From Chloroflexota bacterium (GTDB lineage Bacteria > Chloroflexota > Anaerolineae > Anaerolineales > Villigracilaceae), in the NCBI GenBank assembly GCA_013112685.1, contig JABFGC010000002.1:2676902-2740901 (forward strand): DNA of 64,000 nucleotides. Direction: 5' to 3'. The position numbers and the translations under genes are program-made. A model generated the notes under the pieces. It ran no database searches. It was not told where the DNA came from and saw only the letters and a list, made by a program, of their open reading frames with translations. Position 1 is the first letter of the stretch. Every line of letters begins with the position of its first letter. Of this stretch, positions 27,405-36,494 are shown in pieces.

Positions 27405-28295
27405 ATGACCGCCGCCGCTCAATCCTCAACCGCCAATTACCAATTACCAATTACCAAAAGAATCGCCCTCTACTGGTCTCTCACCAAACCCCTGCAATCG
27501 GGCTTGCTGCTCGCCACAGGCTTGGCGGGTTACATGAGCGCGCGTTGTCCCGTGTTCAACATGGGGACCATCCTCCAGTTAGCCGCGAGTTTGTTCCTCG
27601 CCATTGCGGGAAGCACCGTGCTTAACATGTGGTGGGACCGCGACATTGACGCCAAAATGGGGCGCACAAAAAAACGCGCCACATCCAAAGGGTTGGTGGA
27701 CGAAAACGAAGTCCTGCGCGTCGGTCTGATCCTCTCGGTCATCGGCGTCGGTTGGGCGGTTGCGATGGACGCGCTTTACGGGCTGATCGTCTTCGCAGGT
27801 CTTTTCTTCGACGTGGTCGTGTACAGCATCTGGCTCAAACGCCGCACCGCATGGAGCATCGTCTGGGGCGGCATTTCAGGCGCGATGCCGATTCTCGCGG
27901 GGCGCGCGCTCGGTCTCGGTTTCATTGATTGGGTCGGCGTCACGCTCGCGCTCGGCATTCTCTTCTGGATTCCCACCCACACCCTCACCTTCAGCATGAA
28001 ATTCGCCAAAGATTACGAAGCCGCCTGCGTGCCGACCTTCCCCTCCACGTACGGTCTCGGCGTGACGCGCGCCACCATTGCGATCTCGTCCGTGCTGGCG
28101 GCGGCGGCGATGATCGTCGCGGGCTACGGCATCGGCATGGCGTGGGGCTTCCTGCGCCTGCTCGGCGTGCTTTCGGCGGGTCTGCTCATATTGGCGGTCG
28201 TCATCACCTTCAAGCCTTCCGAGCGCATCAACTTCGGTTTGTTCAAATACGCATCCATCTACATGCTCGCATCCATGATATTGCTTTTCTTCTAA
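27405..28295 (+). CDS. UbiA-family prenyltransferase, CtaB (heme O synthase)-like
   Basis: 296 residues, about eight or nine helices. First aspartate-rich motif NMWWDRDIDAKMGRTKKRAT matches CtaB (N-x3-DRDID-x-MxRT), followed by YSIWLKRRTAWSIVWGGISGAMP and a second Asp-containing loop FAKDYEAACVP. CtaB transfers farnesyl to heme B for oxidases that use heme O or A, so its presence implies a modified-heme oxidase nearby, the 24914 protein being the candidate. The N-terminus (residues 10-18) is encoded by the AATTACC tandem repeat. TTTAGGAG precedes the start. The next gene abuts it. Confidence 0.85.
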   Translation: MTAAAQSSTANYQLPITKRIALYWSLTKPLQSGLLLATGLAGYMSARCPVFNMGTILQLAASLFLAIAGSTVLNMWWDRDIDAKMGRTKKRATSKGLVDENEVLRVGLILSVIGVGWAVAMDALYGLIVFAGLFFDVVVYSIWLKRRTAWSIVWGGISGAMPILAGRALGLGFIDWVGVTLALGILFWIPTHTLTFSMKFAKDYEAACVPTFPSTYGLGVTRATIAISSVLAAAAMIVAGYGIGMAWGFLRLLGVLSAGLLILAVVITFKPSERINFGLFKYASIYMLASMILLFF

Positions 28296-28760
28296 ATGAA
28301 ACCCGTATTGCATTTCCTCGTAAAATACAAACCCGCGGTTCGAAAGGTCTGGCTGCAACTTTTGGCTGGTCTGGTCTGGCTCGGCGTGGGAGTGATGCTG
28401 AACGGCTTCGCATCGCGCTGGTTGAAGGTCGAGGGGATGCCCACTCGAATCCTGCTGATCCTGGCTGGGCTGTCATTGGCGATGGGCATTTACGCGTTCG
28501 GGTTTTCGCGGCTCGCCTCCAAAAACATCCGCCGCATCGCCGCGCTGGCGGGCGAAAAAGTCTGCCTGTTTGCCTTTCAAGCCTGGACGAGTTATCCGCT
28601 GGTGGCTTTCATGATTTTATTGGGCGTCTACCTGCGTGTATACTCGCCCTTCCCCAAACCCATGCTGGCAGTGCTTTACATCGGCATCGGCAGCGCGCTC
28701 TTTGCCGCCAGCCTGCACTACTTCATCCACGTGATGAGGGCTTCGGAGGCGCGAGCATGA
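28296..28760 (+). CDS. Four-helix membrane protein of unknown function
   Basis: 154 residues, four predicted helices (WLQLLAGLVWLGVGVMLNGF, ILLILAGLSLAMGIYAFGF, PLVAFMILLGVYLRVY, VLYIGIGSALFAASLHYFIHV). Not recognised. Begins immediately after the CtaB-like stop and its stop overlaps the next start by four bases, so it is certainly part of the operon. The last helix has two histidines (LHYFIH), which could ligate a cofactor. Confidence 0.75.
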   Translation: MKPVLHFLVKYKPAVRKVWLQLLAGLVWLGVGVMLNGFASRWLKVEGMPTRILLILAGLSLAMGIYAFGFSRLASKNIRRIAALAGEKVCLFAFQAWTSYPLVAFMILLGVYLRVYSPFPKPMLAVLYIGIGSALFAASLHYFIHVMRASEARA

Positions 28761-29362
28761 AAATGTCCGCGCTTGACCGCGTCCTGCTTCTTCTCACCGG
28801 TTTGCTGGCGGCGTATCAGGTTGCGGTGGGGATTGACGGGCTGGGGACGGTTCCCATCATCGCATACACCATTGGGTTCGGCGTCCTGCTCGTGGCTGGA
28901 TTGTTGATCTTCATTCTGGGATTTGACGTGCTGGACTCGCCCGTCGTGGTCGTCGTCTCGACAATCATCCCGCTGACTCTTTCCCTGGGATTGGTCTGGC
29001 AGCACCTCGCTTCATTTCGGACCTCGTACCTGGTCTTCACCATCGTCAGTTTCCTCGCTGTGAGTCTGACCCGCTCGATTCCGATGCAAAACAAACTGCC
29101 CGTCATCGTCCTTGCCGTCACGCACGGCATCTCCGGCATGACCATCTTCTTGCTGCCTATCATCCTTTCCATCCAAGGGGCGGTGCAGCCGCTCTTCTCT
29201 CTTGTGGGAGTCGGCGGCGCATTGATCGGCGTGGGCGGGTTGCTGCTATCCTTCCTGAAAACAGGCAGACCCATCCTCTCCAGGGAAACGATCCTGAGAT
29301 TGTTCCCCACCCTGCTCCTGCTGACAACAGCGTTTTTCGTAGCAGGATTCAAATTCGGGTAG
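28757..29362 (+). CDS. Six-helix membrane protein, paralogue of 24242-24841
   Basis: 201 residues. Start ATG at 28757 overlaps the previous stop. The LLLLTGLLAAYQVAVG opening, GFGVLLVAGLLIFILGFDVLDSP helix, LTLSLGLVWQH, HGISGMTIFLLP and VGGALIGVGGLLLSF helices align with the 24242 protein along its full length. The two copies bracket the GHxH/SUMF1/CtaB genes, as subunits of one complex might. A perfect intrinsic terminator follows with the stop codon inside its stem. Confidence 0.75.
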   Translation: MKMSALDRVLLLLTGLLAAYQVAVGIDGLGTVPIIAYTIGFGVLLVAGLLIFILGFDVLDSPVVVVVSTIIPLTLSLGLVWQHLASFRTSYLVFTIVSFLAVSLTRSIPMQNKLPVIVLAVTHGISGMTIFLLPIILSIQGAVQPLFSLVGVGGALIGVGGLLLSFLKTGRPILSRETILRLFPTLLLLTTAFFVAGFKFG

Positions 29363-29392
29363 AGCGAGATAATATCTCGCTCTACTTTTTTT
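29359..29392 (+). terminator. Intrinsic terminator of the GHxH cluster
   Basis: GTAGAGCGAGAT and ATCTCGCTCTAC form a perfect 12-pair stem with a three-base loop and T-run. Confidence 0.92.
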
Positions 29393-29408
29393 ACAAAAGG
29401 AGAAAACA

Positions 29409-30095
29409 ATGTCCACAAACAGTTTCTTCGCTAAGTTCATGCGCTTCATCGGCATCGTGTTGATGGGGCTGACGGGCGGCTTCACCCTGCTGGGCGGAAT
29501 CGGCACCACCTGCGCGGCGCTCTTCCCTACCAACTACGAGAGCATGGCGGCGCTTGCCCCCTTCCAATGGCTGTATATCCTGTTCGTGATCGTGGGAATC
29601 GCACTCGGCGTGTGGGGAATTTGGGCGACGGTCAAACTCGTGAAAGGCACATCCGACTCATACGTCATGAGCATCCGCATGTTGGTCGCGGGCGTGCTGG
29701 TCGGCGGATTTCACATCTACATGTCGCAGGCGCCGCGCGGCAAATCCATGCCTGTGGACGCGGTGGTGTACACGACCGTCCTCACGCTGATCGTCTTCCT
29801 GCTCTTCCGCATTCCGTTCATCTGGCAGGGCGTGGATTTTGTGAAAGCCAAAGCCAGCCAGAACAAACCCGCAGGCGGCGCGGCGGCGATCCTGCTGGGA
29901 ATCATGACGCTGACCATTCAGCACGCGATGGCATCCACGCACACCTGGGGCGGGGTCAACTACGCGGACGCATTCAGTTCAACGATGACGGCGATTGGAA
30001 TCGGGTTGCTGATTTTGGGCGCGGGAATCTTCGTCAGCATGGCGAAGGTTTGGGAACCAGCACACAGGCTCGAGGTCCAGGAAAGAGGCGCGTAG
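29409..30095 (+). CDS. Six-helix membrane protein of unknown function
   Basis: 228 residues, about six helices. The N-terminus has a small-residue-rich helix (FIGIVLMGLTGGFTLLGGIGTTC). No family recognised, no obvious cofactor motif beyond scattered histidines (GGFHIYM, IQHAMASTHTWGG). It has its own AAAAGGAG site and follows a terminator, so it may be transcribed separately from the GHxH operon or by read-through. Ends at a bidirectional terminator against convergent 30132. Confidence 0.7.
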   Translation: MSTNSFFAKFMRFIGIVLMGLTGGFTLLGGIGTTCAALFPTNYESMAALAPFQWLYILFVIVGIALGVWGIWATVKLVKGTSDSYVMSIRMLVAGVLVGGFHIYMSQAPRGKSMPVDAVVYTTVLTLIVFLLFRIPFIWQGVDFVKAKASQNKPAGGAAAILLGIMTLTIQHAMASTHTWGGVNYADAFSSTMTAIGIGLLILGAGIFVSMAKVWEPAHRLEVQERGA

Positions 30096-30100
30096 AAAAA

Positions 30101-30128
30101 AACATCCCCGTCATTTGGCGGGGATGTT
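30101..30128. terminator. Bidirectional terminator
   Basis: AACATCCCCG and CGGGGATGTT with A- and T-rich flanks between convergent genes. Confidence 0.85.
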
Positions 30129-30131
30129 CGT

Positions 30132-30626
30132 TCATTTTTCCACGTTGCTCGGCACGTTGTTGGAAGTCGTCGCTTTTCGCATCTGGTCTTCCTGCACCAT
30201 GCGGATGCCGTTGCTGACCTGGTTGCTGAGTTTGGCGATGTGGTCCTGCAATTGCATGAGCGTGTCGAGGACGTAATTGTCGGCGTCGGCGCGGATGGCT
30301 TCGGCTTCGGCGCGCGCCTGCGAGATGATCTGGTCGGCGCGGCGCTGTGCCTCTTGTGTGACAATATCCTTCTGGACAAGCTGGTCGGCTTTGTCGCGCG
30401 CGATTTGCAGGGTGCGGTTCGCCTCCTCCTGCGCCTGCGCCATGACGCGGTCGCGCTGGGCGACAACCTGCTGGGCTTTCTTCACTTCCTCCGGGATGGC
30501 GATGCGCATCTGGTCAATCAATTCCAGCATCTTATCTTCATCCACGACGACGTTATGCGTGAAGGGCACTGCCTTCGCATCGTTGAAGAGTTCTTCCAGT
30601 CGGTCAATCAGTTGAAGAATGTCCAT
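30132..30626 (-). CDS. Coiled-coil protein, DivIVA/F-type-b-subunit-like
   Basis: 164 residues, no membrane span. A short N-terminal domain (MDILQLIDRLEELFNDAKAV, VVVDEDKMLELIDQMRIAIPEEVKKA) is followed by a long coiled coil rich in Ala, Glu, Gln and Arg (AQAQEEANRTLQIARDKADQL...). Similar proteins occur beside coaD in Chloroflexota and are labelled hypothetical or ATPase-like. The start was chosen at 30626; the frame stays open upstream into coaD but without protein-like composition. A structural or division role is possible. Confidence 0.7.
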   Translation of the reverse strand: MDILQLIDRLEELFNDAKAVPFTHNVVVDEDKMLELIDQMRIAIPEEVKKAQQVVAQRDRVMAQAQEEANRTLQIARDKADQLVQKDIVTQEAQRRADQIISQARAEAEAIRADADNYVLDTLMQLQDHIAKLSNQVSNGIRMVQEDQMRKATTSNNVPSNVEK

Positions 30627-30669
30627 AGGCTGCTCGTGAACAGAAACTACTTTTCCTAATTCTAGCACA

Positions 30670-31191
30670 TTAATCCCGCAGCGCATTCGGCGGGGAGTGG
30701 TGCTCCCCCATTTGGGCGACCTTTGCCTTGAGCGCCTGTTCGACATGCGGCGGGACCATGCTGGAGACGTTGCCGTTGAGCATGGCGATCTCGCGCACCG
30801 TGGACGACGAGAGGAAGGTGTGCTGCTCGGCAGTGATGAGCGCAACGGTCTCGACGGCATCGCCCGCCATCCGCTGGTTTGCCAGCGCCATGCGGAACTC
30901 GAACTCAAAGTCGGAAAACACGCGCAGTCCGCGCACGATGACCTGCGCCTGAATCTTCTGCGCGAATTCGATGGTCAAGCCGCTGTAACCCGTGACCTTG
31001 ATCTTGGGGGTATCTTTGAAGGCTTCGCTGACCAGCGCCATGCGTTCTTCGGGGGAAAACATCAGCGATTTCAACGGCTTGTCGTACACCGCCATCACCA
31101 CCTCGTCGAATAATTTCGCGGCGCGCGTGGCGATGTCCATGTGACCGTAGTGGATGGGGTCGAACGTTCCTGGGAATAATGCTCTGACCAT
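30670..31191 (-). CDS. coaD: Phosphopantetheine adenylyltransferase
   Basis: Penultimate step of coenzyme A synthesis: 4'-phosphopantetheine plus ATP to dephospho-CoA. 173 residues, slightly above the usual 160. Nucleotidyltransferase signature GTFDPIHYGHMD (HxGH type), YDKPLKSLMFSPEERM, GLRVFSDFEFEFRMALANQ and the TFLSSSTVREIA end motif, all canonical. Start at 31191 in frame with MVRALFPGTFD. Lies near recG, a neighbourhood conserved with Firmicutes. Confidence 0.96.
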   Translation of the reverse strand: MVRALFPGTFDPIHYGHMDIATRAAKLFDEVVMAVYDKPLKSLMFSPEERMALVSEAFKDTPKIKVTGYSGLTIEFAQKIQAQVIVRGLRVFSDFEFEFRMALANQRMAGDAVETVALITAEQHTFLSSSTVREIAMLNGNVSSMVPPHVEQALKAKVAQMGEHHSPPNALRD

Positions 31192-31211
31192 GTTTCTCCA
31201 ATGTGGAAGAT

Positions 31212-31273
31212 GTAGGGGCGACCCGCCCAGCGGGAGCAAGTCGCCTTGATTTTCATTGCAGGGTCGCCCCTAC
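31212..31273. repeat. Palindromic dispersed repeat (GTAGGGGCGACCC family)
   Basis: GTAGGGGCGACCC and GGGTCGCCCCTAC are perfect inverted arms of a 62-base element between coaD and recG; same family as 10341-10438. Confidence 0.8.
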
Positions 31274-31277
31274 GGAA

Positions 31278-33808
31278 TTAAGATACGTCGCTGGTAGTTC
31301 CCTTCCAGAATCTATCGAACGCCTCTGCCAGCAAGGCGTGTTCGGGCTGGGTCAAATACGGGTCGCGCTCGAAGAGGGCTTTCGCCTGGTCGCGGGCTTT
31401 TTTCGATCAACGCCACGTCGGTGATGCTCGCCATCTTCAGCGAGGAGGCGAACCCCGCCTGGCGCGTGCCGAGGAATTCGCCGGGCCCGCGCAGTTTGAG
31501 GTCGAGGTCGGCAAGTTCTGAAGCCGTTGTTGGTGGTCGCCATCGCTTGCAGACGTTCGTTCTCGGTGGCGTCTTCGTGCGTGGGAATCAGCAGACAGGT
31601 GGACGCCGCTGAGCCGCGCCCCACGCGCCCGCGCAGTTGGTGCAATTGCGCCAGACCGAAGCGGTCTGCGCCTTCGATGAGCATCAGCGTCGAGTTTGGC
31701 ACGTCCACGCCCACTTCGATGACTGTCGTGGAAACGAGGATATCGAACTCGCGGTCGCGGAATTTGTACATCACCTCGTCCTTCTCGCCGGGGCGCATCC
31801 GCCCATGCAGCAAGCCGAGTTTCAAATCGGGGAAAACGTCCTTTGAAAGCGTCTCGAAATCGTCCACCGCCGCGCGGACGTTGATCTTCTCGCTCTCGTC
31901 AATCAGCGGATAGACGATGAAGGCTTGATTGCCCTGCTTCACCTGCGCGCGAATCATCGTGTAGGCGCGTTCGCGTTCCTGCGGGCGCAGCACATACGTT
32001 GCAATTGGCTGCCTCCCCTCAGGCATCATATCCATCACGGAAATATCGAGGTCGCCGAAGATCGTCAACGCCAGCGAGCGCGGGATGGGTGTGGCGGTCA
32101 TCACCAGCAGGTGCGGGTTCGTGCCTTTGCTGCGCAGTTCGGCGCGCTGTTCCACGCCGAAGCGGTGCTGTTCGTCAATCACCACAAATTGCAAATCCTT
32201 GAATTGGACATCGGGTTCGATGACCGCATGTGTGCCGATGACGATTTTGATCGAGTCGTCCGCCAAGCCCTGACGGATCGCCTCTTTCTCACTTTCGGGC
32301 GTGCTGCCCACCAGCAGGCGAATCTCATCCCGCGTGAGGAATCCGTTGTCGCCCGCCAGCAGGCTGAGGAAGTTGCGATAATGCTGTTCCGCCAAAATGG
32401 ACGTGGGCGCCATGACCGCGGCTTGCGCTCCGTTCGAGATCACCATGCCCGCCCCCAACGCGGCAATGACCGTCTTGCCCGAACCCACGTCGCCTTGCAG
32501 CAGGCGATTCATCGGTTTGCCTGAATCGAGGTCGCGGCGGATGTCCTCGAGCGCGTTTTGCTGGGCAGAGGTCAGGGTGAAGGGTAAACTCGCCAAACGC
32601 GCACCCAGCCACTCGTCCAAGACGGTGAAGCGCCTGCCGTCCACCGACTGCCAGTCGCGTTTTTGGCGCAAAGACTCCCATTTGCAGATAAAAAATCTCA
32701 TCGAAGGCAAGCCGCTCGCGCGCCAGTTTGAGCCGCGCCTGCGAATCGGGAAAGTGGACCCTGCGTCAACGCCTCGCCGAGCGAAACCAATCGCGCCTCG
32801 CGTTTGATCGTATCGGGCAGCGCATCCACTACGGCGGGCGCCCAATACGTCACCACCTGTTTCATCTGGTTGCGGAGCCACTTTTGCGTGATGCGCTCGG
32901 TGAGCGGATAGATCGGCACGATGCGATTCGTGTGCAGGTTTTCCGCCTCCACGAATTCCCAATCGGGGCTGTTCATCACGATGCGCCCCAGGTACTGGTC
33001 CACCTTCCCCGAAACGGAAATCATGTCACCCTGTTTGAGGCGGTTCATCAGCCACGGCTGGTTGAAGAACGAAACGCGCAGCGCGCCCGTGCCGTCGCTG
33101 ATGATGACCTCGATAAGGCTTTGTTTGCCTCCGCGAATCGGGCGGTTGTGCACGCTTTGGATGCTGCCGATCACCGTCACCACGTCGCCGTACATCAACG
33201 ACTGGATCGGCTTGAGCAATGTGTAATCTTCGTAACGGCGCGGGAAGTTGTACAGCATATCGCCCAGTGTCTGCATCCCAAGCCCGGCAAGCGACTCGGC
33301 GTTCTTCGGTCCCACGCCTTGCAGCACTGTCAACTTCGCTTCGAGCGCGGCGGGGGTCTGGCTGTGCTTGGCGCTCGTGGCGGATTCAAAACGCTGCGGG
33401 GCTTGTCTCGGTTTTTGCGATTGAGGATGCGGACGCTGCTGGCTTTGACCCTGCGGTGGAGCGGGAGCGGCCGCCTCGGCAGTTCCCTGCCCATTGGCAT
33501 CGCTTCGCGCCGTACGGGACGGCTGGTGCTTGCGACTTCGGCTTTTGCCCCGCCTCGGGGTAGGTCTCTGCGATGCGCTTCCACAAACCTTTGAGCGATT
33601 CCGCGCGCCCTTCGGGGCTGAGTTTTTCATACGAGCGCAGGCGCGCCACCACGGCTTGAATCACTTCCTCGGTAATTCCATCCGCGCGGGCTTCCCCCTC
33701 CCAATAATCGAGCATTTTGGCGAGTCCGCCGATGATGGCGGTGTTCTGGTATTTGTTTTCGTGTTCGAGTCGAAAAAATTTGCGTAGCTTTTCCAGTGAG
33801 GGTTGCAT
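31278..33808 (-). CDS. recG: ATP-dependent DNA helicase RecG (about five frameshifts)
   Basis: Branch-migrating helicase that remodels stalled forks. Nominal length about 843 residues, longer than E. coli RecG because of a roughly 190-residue N-terminal extension of helices and a low-complexity Pro/Gln linker (from MQPSLEKLRKFF at 33808). Wedge domain from LQGVGPKNAESLAGLG; helicase motifs GDVGSGKT, VIDEQHRFG, MTATPIPRS and HQLRGRVGRG. Single extra bases near 33555, 32758, 32665, 31518 and 31405 break the frame; each removal restores RecG-like sequence, ending ALLAEAFDRFWKGTTSDVS at 31278. Treated as assembly error. Confidence 0.9.
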
Positions 33809-33895
33809 ATCGGCAATTTTATCATGGGCAGGGTAAGGAACTCCCCCATGCTTCATCTTAATTTCCGTATAATCCCCAAAAAGGAGGTTCATCGC

Positions 33896-34840
33896 ATGGA
33901 CTGGTTCAATCACAACAGGTTGTTCGACCTTGCCCGTCAGGGTCAGCGGCTGACTCACATTGCGGCGGTCATTCCGCTTTCGTTCGTTTTCATGTTCGCG
34001 GCGCAAATGGGGGCGATTCCCGTTTTCATCGTCATGGCGATCCTCTATGGGTTTTCGGACGCCCTCATCACCATGGAGGGCTTTCCCCCGCTTGAAGCGG
34101 GCTTTTGGATGGGGGCGCAACTGATCACCGCATTTGCGCTCGTTTACGTCATCCTCTGGGCGTGGCTGAAGTTCGTGGAAAAACGTCCCTTTTGGACGCT
34201 GGGTTACGAAGCGAAGAATGCCTTTTCCCAATACGGGCGCGGATTTCTCATCGGCGCGTTGATGTTCGCAGGCGCGGTGGGAATCCTGGCTTTGTTTGGC
34301 AGTGTATCCCTGGAACAGGGCGACCCAGCCCAGCAGGGTCTCTCCGCCCTGGGCGGGGTGATCCTGGTCCTTTTCGGCTGGGTGGTACAGGGCGGCGCGG
34401 AGGAAGCGTTGTTTCGCGGCTGGGTACTGCCAGTCATCGGCGCGCGTCACAGAGCGTGGATCGGCTTGCTGGTCTCGTCCGTCATCTTCGCCGCCATCCA
34501 CGGGCTGAACCCCAACCTGAGCGTCATTGCTCTATTGAATCTTGCCTTGTATGGTGTGTTTGCGGGTTTATACACCATGCGAGAAGGTTCGCTTTGGGGC
34601 ATCAGCGCAAATCACACGGTTTGGAACTGGGTGCAGGGAAATTTCTTCGGCTTGCAGGTCAGCGGCATGGATGCGGGCGGCGGGACGGTCTTCAATTTGA
34701 TGGAAACGGGGGAAGACTGGCTTACGGGCGGGGCATTCGGTCCCGAAGGCGGGCTGGCGGTGACGCTGGTGTTGGTTGCGTCAATTGCGGTTACGCTGTT
34801 TTGGAAAGGAAAAAAGGATTACTTTGCGCTGTCAAGATAA
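33896..34840 (+). CDS. CPBP family intramembrane metalloprotease
   Basis: 314 residues, about eight helices. Rce1/CPBP motifs: GGAEEALFRG (paired glutamates and arginine), IFAAIHGLNPN (histidine) and SANHTVWNW (histidine), all needed for catalysis and present. Such proteases process prenylated or peptide substrates, mature bacteriocins or confer self-immunity; the substrate here is unknown. AAGGAGGTTCATCGC fixes the start and TATAAT at about 33868 fits its promoter. The 3' end overlaps the convergent HEPN gene by 22 bases. Confidence 0.88.
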   Translation: MDWFNHNRLFDLARQGQRLTHIAAVIPLSFVFMFAAQMGAIPVFIVMAILYGFSDALITMEGFPPLEAGFWMGAQLITAFALVYVILWAWLKFVEKRPFWTLGYEAKNAFSQYGRGFLIGALMFAGAVGILALFGSVSLEQGDPAQQGLSALGGVILVLFGWVVQGGAEEALFRGWVLPVIGARHRAWIGLLVSSVIFAAIHGLNPNLSVIALLNLALYGVFAGLYTMREGSLWGISANHTVWNWVQGNFFGLQVSGMDAGGGTVFNLMETGEDWLTGGAFGPEGGLAVTLVLVASIAVTLFWKGKKDYFALSR

Positions 34841-35202
34841 TCTTTTGCAGCCTGTAAAAATTCCCACGCCTGGTCAATCATGGTTTTCACGGATGAAGAT
34901 TGGAATCTCGCGGCTGCGTCGTAATCGCTGGCGATTCTACGGTTGAACGCCTCCAGAAGCCACTTGTGATATTTCCTGTCGAAAATGCCAGTCTTTATAA
35001 AGTGTTCCCCAAAGGCGCCGTGAACATTGCCGTGCTTGCTAAATTCCAAACCCTTCTCGTTCAGCAAGGCTTCCACGATATAAAACATCGCATAGTAGGC
35101 GCGACTGATCGAATCTGCCAGATAGCCCTCCTCCAACAACAAATCGGCGGATTCAATGGCTTCTTCCGCTCTGAGCAACAACAGGCTGCTTTCTTCTTTC
35201 AT
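34819..35202 (-). CDS. HEPN domain protein of a HEPN-MNT pair
   Basis: 127 residues from the ATG at 35202, preceded by GAGGGAG; a longer start at 35229 also exists. All-helical HEPN fold: SISRAYYAMFYIVEALLNEKG, FSKHGNVHGAFGEHFIKTG and SDYDAAARF. This YgaS-like class differs from the RX4HXY HepT class at 42831. Pairs with the nucleotidyltransferase overlapping its 5' end. Usually regarded as a toxin-antitoxin or RNA-processing module. Confidence 0.8.
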   Translation of the reverse strand: MKEESSLLLLRAEEAIESADLLLEEGYLADSISRAYYAMFYIVEALLNEKGLEFSKHGNVHGAFGEHFIKTGIFDRKYHKWLLEAFNRRIASDYDAAARFQSSSVKTMIDQAWEFLQAAKDYLDSAK

Positions 35203-35521
35203 AAATTTTGACTCCCTCACGTTTGACATTTCGAATCAAAGGCTTTCGAGTAAGCATCCAATCGCGCTCCCGTATAAACATCGGGCTGATAGTGATCGAG
35301 TATTTCAAAGATAAATCACTGACCAAATCGGCGGTTCGGCTGATTTCGGTATTATGAAAACGGAAGGTATCCAATATTACCAGGATATCCAAATCGGAGC
35401 CGTCTTCATAATCGCTACGGGCATAAGAACCATACAAGTAAACGCCTTTAAGCCTTTCCCCATACAAGCGCTTAAGCCTGGCTTGGATTTCAGAGAGAAT
35501 TTTTCGAATCTTTTCGGGCAT
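35153..35521 (-). CDS. MNT-type minimal nucleotidyltransferase
   Basis: 122 residues. Core motif YLYGSYARSDYEDGSDLDILV (GSYARSD and SDLD) gives the GSxxR and DxD residues of active nucleotidyltransferases. The end overlaps the HEPN ORF by about 50 bases; MNT proteins normally end near EGVKIYE, so the last 13 residues may reflect a sequence error or a true overlap. Expected to modify or neutralise the HEPN partner. Confidence 0.8.
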   Translation of the reverse strand: MPEKIRKILSEIQARLKRLYGERLKGVYLYGSYARSDYEDGSDLDILVILDTFRFHNTEISRTADLVSDLSLKYSITISPMFIRERDWMLTRKPLIRNVKREGVKIYERRKQPVVAQSGRSH

Positions 35522-35544
35522 GCCTGCTCCAACTTAATGTTACC

Positions 35545-36381
35545 TTATTTCCTCACCGCCGCAAAACCGATTCCGTTCGGTCCGAGGTGCGCTCCAATTA
35601 CCGCTGTGACGTTGACGAACAAAATATCACGCGGAAGGGATTTTCGCGCCTGTTCCATCAAGCCGTTCAATAAATTCCGCGCGCGGGATTCGGCGTTGGT
35701 GTGCAGGATGGCAAGCCGCTCCAGTTCGCCGAGGCTGAGGGCAAAATTCAAAATGCGCTCGTCCACCTGCTTCGCAGTGCGTACCGCGCCGATGGCTTTC
35801 ACTTCCCCATCGCGCAGTTCGATCATCGGTTTGATAGAGAGTAAGCCGCCCAAATTGGCGACCACGCCGGGGACGCGCCCGCTGCGTTTGAGGTATTCCA
35901 TCGTATCCAGTGCGGCTTTGACCTGCAAGCGCTTCCGCGCGGATTCGGCGGCTTCGAGCGCGGCATCCAAACCCAGGTCGCTGGCTTCGGCGGCGGCAAG
36001 CACTTGAAATCCCAGCCCCATCGAAAGCGAGCCGCTGTCCAACACGGTGACTTTTCCGGAGAATTCCTGCGCGGCTTGACGCGCGGAGTTGATGATCGTG
36101 GTCAACTGCGAGGCGGCGTGGATGGAGAGGATATGTTCACAGCCCAAGTCGAATAGGGAACGGTACGGGGTGAGAAAATCTCCAATGGACGGCGCGGCAG
36201 TTGTGGGCGGAGTCAGAAGCGAGGGCAGGCGGGCGTAAAACTCCTCGCGGGTGATGCTGATCCCGTCGGCGTATTCCTTCCCTTCCAAAACCAAAATCGA
36301 AGGCACAACGCGGATGTCGAATTGTTCGACGAGGTAGGCGGGCAGGTCGGCAGTGGAGTCGGTGACGATTCCCAGTTTCAT
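35545..36381 (-). CDS. DegV family protein, fatty-acid-binding FakB-type
   Basis: 278 residues. DegV fold with N-terminal VTDSTADLPAYLVEQFDIRVVPS, the phosphate/carboxylate-binding AAPSIGDF region, SIHAASQLTTIINSARQA and the C-terminal IGAHLGPNGIGFAA. DegV proteins present fatty acids to the FakA kinase, and a DAK2/YloV (FakA-type) gene lies at 37939, so the window encodes both halves of the fatty acid kinase. Divergent from padR; the shared upstream region holds a strong promoter for padR. Confidence 0.9.
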   Translation of the reverse strand: MKLGIVTDSTADLPAYLVEQFDIRVVPSILVLEGKEYADGISITREEFYARLPSLLTPPTTAAPSIGDFLTPYRSLFDLGCEHILSIHAASQLTTIINSARQAAQEFSGKVTVLDSGSLSMGLGFQVLAAAEASDLGLDAALEAAESARKRLQVKAALDTMEYLKRSGRVPGVVANLGGLLSIKPMIELRDGEVKAIGAVRTAKQVDERILNFALSLGELERLAILHTNAESRARNLLNGLMEQARKSLPRDILFVNVTAVIGAHLGPNGIGFAAVRK

Positions 36382-36448
36382 GGCACAAGTGTAGCACAGG
36401 AGCGGGCTCAGTTCCCCCAAAGGGTGATTGCCGCCCAATACTTTACCC

Positions 36449-36477
36449 TTGACATACTGTATAATACACAGTATAAT
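36449..36477 (+). promoter_or_regulatory. Sigma-70 promoter with overlapping operator of padR
   Basis: TTGACA (36449-36454), 17-base spacer, TATAAT (36472-36477). Inside it ATACTGT (36454) and ACAGTAT (36468) form an inverted repeat, a likely PadR operator giving autoregulation. Confidence 0.85.
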
Positions 36478-36494
36478 GCAATAAAGGTTGAGAT

